Below are positions 60,091 to 64,000 of a stretch of 64,000 bases of DNA, one piece after another (the first letter of the stretch is position 1; each line of letters starts with the position of its first letter). The notes below the pieces were generated by a model that worked only from the letters and a program-made list of their open reading frames with translations, had not been told where the DNA came from and searched no databases. The stretch is taken from the NCBI RefSeq assembly GCF_041058985.1, contig NZ_JBEHZE010000001.1:1550001-1614000 (forward strand). The letters are read 5' to 3'. The translations under genes were made by a program, and so were the position numbers. The stretch is from Hyphococcus lacteus (GTDB lineage: Bacteria > Pseudomonadota > Alphaproteobacteria > Caulobacterales > Parvularculaceae).

Positions 60091-61514
60091 ATGTTGTGTT
60101 TTAATTCATAGGCTTTCACGTCGCGCTTAATTTCCGGCAACATCAAATACAGAACCAATATGTTCGGAATCGCCATTGCGAAAATCATCGAGTCGATAAA
60201 GTCGAGAATTGACGATACCGATAGCGCTGCACTGGCGCACAACAAAACACAGAGTACGACTTTGAAGATTATGTCGATTTGTTTTGATCCGTTGGTTAAG
60301 TATCCAACCGCTTGCGCGCCATAAAAAACCCAACTGACTACAGAGGTAAATGCGAATAAAGTCGATGAAATGAGTAAAATAGCTGGAAACCATGCAAATG
60401 TTTCGGCAAACGCATTTGACGTGATTTGAATGCCCACGGCGTCTTCTTGATACATGAACGGCTCGTACGCTCCGGTTAGAATGACGACGAGTGCAGTGAT
60501 TGTACAAACGACAACGGTGTCAATGAACGGTTCAAGAAGCGCGACGTAACCCTCGGTCAACGGCTCGTTGGTTTTGACTGCGGAATGGGCGATTGCGGCG
60601 GACCCTACACCAGCTTCGCTTGAGTAGGTCGCGCGGCGCATACCATTGATCAGGGCACCAACCAGGCCGCCTCCGGCAGCCTCGAGACCAAATGCGCTTT
60701 TGAAAATGGTGACGAACGCATCAGGTAGCGCTGAAATATTCAACGCAATAATGATGATTGCGGCCCCGAGATAAAGAATGGCCATGAACGGTACTAGCCG
60801 ACTAGCCATCAGGCCAATGCGTTTTATGCCGCCCAAAGCGACAAAGGCCACGAGCGCCGACATAATCGTCGCAAAGGTCAAAGGCGCTGAAATGCCGGTT
60901 ACATTCGAAAACTGGGCATGTGACTGATTGATTTGGAAAAAGCTGGCCGAGCCGCCAATGGTCATCAGTGCAAAGAAGATAGCCGCCCCTTTACCGATGG
61001 TTTTTAGGCCGCGCCGTTTGAATTCTGCCTCAATGTAATACATCGGCCCGCCGATGCTGCGTCCGTCAGGAAGAATTTTTCGGTATTTTACCGCCATGGC
61101 GCATTCGGCAAATTTGGTGGCCATACCAAAAAACCCCGCAAGGATCATCCAAAAGACGGCCCCGGGACCGCCAATGACAATGGCGATCGGAACGGATGCA
61201 ATATTGCCGAGGCCAATGGTGCCGGAGAGCGCCGCGGAGAGTGCCTGAAAGTGAGAAATCTCGCCGTCCGCACCATGTTGGTCATGTGGGTTGAACACCA
61301 TGGAGACAGCATGGCGGAAGCCGCGAAAATTGATGAAACGTAGTGAGACTGTCATCACCACGCCCGCAAGCATTAGCCAAACGACCACGAGTGGGAGTGA
61401 TACGCCGCCAACGTCAACCGAGTAGAATATAATGGACGCAACAAAGTCGCTGACGGGGCTGAGCGTATTGTTGATTGTGTCGGCTAGGCTAGTGGAATTT
61501 TCGACGTCGTCCAT
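60087..61514 (-). CDS. Sodium:alanine symporter (AGCS family)
   Basis: 475 residues from the second of two adjacent ATGs (61517 is the first). About 11 membrane helices. GTIGLGNIASVPIAIVIGGPGAVFWM and RATYSSEAGVGSAAIAHSAVKT are family signatures. It imports alanine or glycine with sodium. The GGGGGGA site fits either ATG. Confidence 0.93.
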   Translation of the reverse strand: MDDVENSTSLADTINNTLSPVSDFVASIIFYSVDVGGVSLPLVVVWLMLAGVVMTVSLRFINFRGFRHAVSMVFNPHDQHGADGEISHFQALSAALSGTIGLGNIASVPIAIVIGGPGAVFWMILAGFFGMATKFAECAMAVKYRKILPDGRSIGGPMYYIEAEFKRRGLKTIGKGAAIFFALMTIGGSASFFQINQSHAQFSNVTGISAPLTFATIMSALVAFVALGGIKRIGLMASRLVPFMAILYLGAAIIIIALNISALPDAFVTIFKSAFGLEAAGGGLVGALINGMRRATYSSEAGVGSAAIAHSAVKTNEPLTEGYVALLEPFIDTVVVCTITALVVILTGAYEPFMYQEDAVGIQITSNAFAETFAWFPAILLISSTLFAFTSVVSWVFYGAQAVGYLTNGSKQIDIIFKVVLCVLLCASAALSVSSILDFIDSMIFAMAIPNILVLYLMLPEIKRDVKAYELKHNI

Positions 61515-61595
61515 CATTCCCCCCGAATGGGCTCGTGCCCTTTATTTCAAGCGTGCAAGCCTATCAGGGTTGTTTACTTTGTCACGACTATATTT

Positions 61596-62765
61596 TTATA
61601 GACCGGATAGCGCCAAATCGAGGTCGCGACGTAAATCATCTAAGTCTTCGACACCAACGGACAAGCGCACCAATGCGTCGTCAACGCCAAGCTCGGCTCG
61701 GCGCTCTGGCGGAATAGATGCGTGTGTCATAATCCCGGGGTGTTCAATCAGGCTTTCAACACCACCCAGCGATTCGGCAAGTGTGAAAAGTTGAACCCGT
61801 TCGAGCATCGTTTTCGCGGCATCTAGCCCGCCCTTTAGAAAGATTGTCACCATACCGCCGAAGGCATCCATCTGGCGCTTTGCGACTTCGTGGCCCGGGT
61901 GCGAATTTAGGCCCGGATATGAGACGCGATCAACCGCAGGATGGCTTTCTAGCCATTCTGCCAGGGCCAATGCATTCGACGTTGATCGCTCAAGCCGGAG
62001 CGCAAGGGTCTTTAGGCCGCGTAACGCAAGAAAGCTGTCGAACGGTCCTTGAATTCCGCCTACAGAATTTTGTAAAAATGCGAGTTGTTCCCCAAGCTCT
62101 TTATCGTTGACGACCAAAACCCCACCGATAACGTCTGAGTGCCCACCAAGGTATTTCGTGGCTGAGTGCATGACGATATCTGCGCCAAAGTCCAGCGGGC
62201 GCTGACAATAGGGCGAGGCGAAAGTATTGTCACAACCAACGATGAGACCATGTTTGTGTGCAATTTTTGAAATGGCTTCGATATCAACGACCTTTAATAA
62301 TGGATTGGTCGGGGTTTCAAGCCAAACAAGCTTTGTCTCAGGCGTGATTGCCGCTTCTAGGTTTTCGGGTTTTGTCAGGTCTACGTAGGAAAACGACATA
62401 TTGGCAGAGCTTTTCCGTACACGTTCAAAAAGCCGGAATGTGCCGCCATAGACATCATCCATCGCGATCACATTGCTACCTGCGGGGAATAATTCAAGCA
62501 TGGTTGAAATTGCGGCCATGCCCGAGGCAAATGCAAAACCGCGTGAGCCATTTTCCAAATCTGCAATACAACGCTCATAGGCGTGACGGGTGGGGTTGGC
62601 ACCGCGCGCATAGACAAAGCCTTTATGAACGCCGGGGCTTTCCTGGGCATAGGTCGACGTTTGATAAATAGGTTGCATGACGGCACCGGTCGTTGGGTCA
62701 TGTTCCTGACCCGCATGGATGACGCGGGTTGCAAAGGCAGGTCGGTTTTTGCTTTGGTCAGACAT
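61596..62765 (-). CDS. Cystathionine gamma-lyase/gamma-synthase-type PLP enzyme
   Basis: 389 residues. The PLP lysine is in HSATKYLGGHSD. YARGANPTRHAYERCIADLE and FASGMAAISTMLEL are family motifs. The sequence alone does not settle lyase versus synthase. The CBS-domain gene at the right edge, probably cystathionine beta-synthase, favours the reverse trans-sulfuration lyase role. Confidence 0.9.
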   Translation of the reverse strand: MSDQSKNRPAFATRVIHAGQEHDPTTGAVMQPIYQTSTYAQESPGVHKGFVYARGANPTRHAYERCIADLENGSRGFAFASGMAAISTMLELFPAGSNVIAMDDVYGGTFRLFERVRKSSANMSFSYVDLTKPENLEAAITPETKLVWLETPTNPLLKVVDIEAISKIAHKHGLIVGCDNTFASPYCQRPLDFGADIVMHSATKYLGGHSDVIGGVLVVNDKELGEQLAFLQNSVGGIQGPFDSFLALRGLKTLALRLERSTSNALALAEWLESHPAVDRVSYPGLNSHPGHEVAKRQMDAFGGMVTIFLKGGLDAAKTMLERVQLFTLAESLGGVESLIEHPGIMTHASIPPERRAELGVDDALVRLSVGVEDLDDLRRDLDLALSGL

Positions 62766-62840
62766 AAATCATTGCCTCAATTATTTTTCGCGCGATGGGC
62801 GCGATTCTGGAAATGGACTTGGCGTGCGATGGCCCAGACG

Positions 62841-63302
62841 TCAACCCTGTCGCTTTAAGCGTACAACCGCTTCATCAAGGGTCGAAAGGAAGCGCGACCG
62901 ATCAGATTTTTGAAACGGGGCAGGGCCGCCAACGGCGTCACCACCGGCCCGCAGGTCCGACATAATGGCCCGTGCGGCAATGGCTGAGCCGATCGAGTCC
63001 TTGGTGAACGGCGTGCCTTTCGGGCCGATGACAGTCGCATCCGCCTTGAGGCAGCGCTCTGCCAATAGGATGTCGGCAGTGATTACAATAGAATTCACAT
63101 GCGCGTGTTCGGCCACGTAATCATCGGCGGCGTCGTAATGGTCATTGACGGTGACGCGATCAATCAATGGGTGGCGCGGGATACGGATCGGCATATTGGC
63201 GACTACGGTCACCGGAATTTCGTGCCGAAAAGCGACCTTATAGGTTTCTTCTTTTACAGGGCAGGCGTCTGCATCAATGAAAATCTGAAGTGGTTTGCTC
63301 AT
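62841..63302 (-). CDS. DUF188/YaiI-YqxD family protein
   Basis: 153 residues. IFIDADACPVKEETYKVA at the start and IVITADILLAERCLKADATVIGPKGTPFT in the middle define the YaiI/YqxD family, a PIN-like fold of unknown biochemical role. Full length. Confidence 0.93.
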   Translation of the reverse strand: MSKPLQIFIDADACPVKEETYKVAFRHEIPVTVVANMPIRIPRHPLIDRVTVNDHYDAADDYVAEHAHVNSIVITADILLAERCLKADATVIGPKGTPFTKDSIGSAIAARAIMSDLRAGGDAVGGPAPFQKSDRSRFLSTLDEAVVRLKRQG

Positions 63303-63362
63303 CTGTTTTGTTTAAACAATTCGGTGGAAATGAACAGGTGGGAAAGCGCTTCATCATGGCGA

Positions 63363-63428
63363 TGGATCCCGGATCAAGCCCGGGATGACGGTGTGCACCA
63401 GTTGTCATCCGACGAAAGTCAGGATCCA
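63363..63428. repeat. Interspersed palindromic (REP-like) element
   Basis: TGGATCCCGGATCAAGCCCGGGATGACG at the left and a partner ending TCAGGATCCA at the right make a 66-base imperfect palindrome. The left half is the common alphaproteobacterial palindromic repeat, described here by its ends. Only one copy is in this window. Confidence 0.7.
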
Positions 63429-63450
63429 TAACAAAGTCGGTTCGGCGCTT

Positions 63451-63795
63451 TTAGCCCAACACAGTTTCTTGGGTGTCTTTTGACCAACCTACATAGACCT
63501 CAGTGGGCCCATTGACGATGATTGGGCGTTTCATCAACGCGGGGTTGTCATGCATTAATTTGACAGCGCCTTTATCGCTGAGGTTCTCTTTGTCTGTAGG
63601 CGGTAAATTGCGCCATGTTGTTGAAGCCTTGTTCAGCAACTTGTCTGTACCGACGGCGGCAGCCCAACGGCCAATTTGCGCCGCACTGACAGGTTCTTCG
63701 CGTACGTCATGAAATGCATAGGAAACACTAGCACCATCAAGTGCTTTTTTAGCCTTGCGGCAGGTGTCACAATTTTTAAGGCCGTATACGTCCAT
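63451..63795 (-). CDS. ArsC/Spx-family thioredoxin-fold protein
   Basis: 114 residues. VYGLKNCDTCRKAKKAL holds a CxxC at the first helix; VNGPTEVYVGWS is near the end. It is of the YffB/Spx/ArsC-like type, not clearly an arsenate reductase, as no arsenic genes are near. Its ATG directly follows the stop of the CBS-domain gene. Confidence 0.9.
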   Translation of the reverse strand: MDVYGLKNCDTCRKAKKALDGASVSYAFHDVREEPVSAAQIGRWAAAVGTDKLLNKASTTWRNLPPTDKENLSDKGAVKLMHDNPALMKRPIIVNGPTEVYVGWSKDTQETVLG

Positions 63796-64000
63796 TTATG
63801 CCACCTGTAGACGAAGATAGTTCAGTAGATCTGTACGAGTGATCAAGCCTTCGAACTTGCCGCCTTTGGTCACAACCGCAACATGACCTTTTGCAAAAAT
63901 CGGCAACAGCGATTGCATGTCTTGTTTCGCGTCGAGCGTTTCGACGCGATAGGTCATCGCAGATTTTACCGGGTCTTTGAATTTGTCGCGATTTCTAACG
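63796..64000 (-). CDS. CBS-domain protein C-terminus, probably cystathionine beta-synthase (partial)
   Basis: The last 67 residues are in the window; the N-terminus is beyond base 64000. KSAMTYRVETLDAKQDMQSLLPIFAKGHVAVVTKGGKFEGLITRTDLLNYLR is a CBS motif, as found at the C-terminus of alphaproteobacterial cystathionine beta-synthases. The gene at 61596 in the same direction supports this. The catalytic domain cannot be seen. Confidence 0.75.
   Translation of the reverse strand, partial: VRNRDKFKDPVKSAMTYRVETLDAKQDMQSLLPIFAKGHVAVVTKGGKFEGLITRTDLLNYLRLQVA

Overview
The window reads as a piece of an alphaproteobacterial chromosome. Three things point that way: the rpmH-rnpA-yidC-engB order near the right end, general-stress promoters of the form GGAAC-N16/17-(C/T)GTT, which are typical of alphaproteobacterial EcfG-type sigma factors, and a spinster-type MFS gene next to a TonB receptor gene. 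GC content is moderate. I cannot name the genus; a Parvularculales, Hyphomonadales or Sphingomonadales relative would fit.

1-11.4 kb is a catabolic island for a hydrophobic acyl-CoA-type substrate. It holds a TonB-dependent receptor (cut by the window edge), two limonene-epoxide-hydrolase-like proteins (one cytoplasmic, one a lipoprotein), an MFS transporter, two thiolases, an SDR, a DapB-like dehydrogenase, a nitronate-monooxygenase-like flavoprotein and a tandem-domain HxlR regulator. Five 18-nt copies of one operator-like site (consensus CTTGCRTWRWCRTACCTA) lie upstream of the transcription units.

11.4-20.5 kb is a general-stress-response region. Small membrane proteins, an AI-2E-type exporter, an ATP-grasp ligase with a class I amidotransferase, a lipid kinase, an RHH protein, an ECF sigma factor and an anti-sigma-like protein sit together. 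Six good GGAAC-type promoters and one weaker one precede these genes. 20.5-22.4 kb holds a phosphoesterase and a fucosyltransferase-like gene. 22.6-31.6 kb is a copper-resistance block: a P-type ATPase, an APC permease, a DUF2231-SnoaL fusion, CopB, CopA, a CusF-like protein, a His-rich protein and a CsoR-type repressor. Two CsoR-like operators lie in it.

33.62-49.91 kb is an integrated mobilizable element. It carries MobC, a relaxase and a VirD4-type coupling protein but no mating-pore genes, plus a small resolvase, a large serine integrase and several cargo genes of unknown role. It abuts the 3' end of tRNA-Arg(ACG). A 10-bp repeat (GAAATGGCGC) marks both ends. The integrase reading frame crosses this repeat, so excision would give the integrase a 23-residue C-terminal tail that integration removes. 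This is the most striking observation in the window.

50-64 kb is ordinary chromosome: gamma-glutamyltransferase, a TVP38 protein/flavin oxidoreductase/histidine kinase operon, rpmH-rnpA-yidC-engB, xerC, a sodium:alanine symporter, trans-sulfuration enzymes (cystathionine gamma-lyase/synthase and the C-terminus of a CBS-domain protein), a DUF188 protein and an ArsC-like protein.
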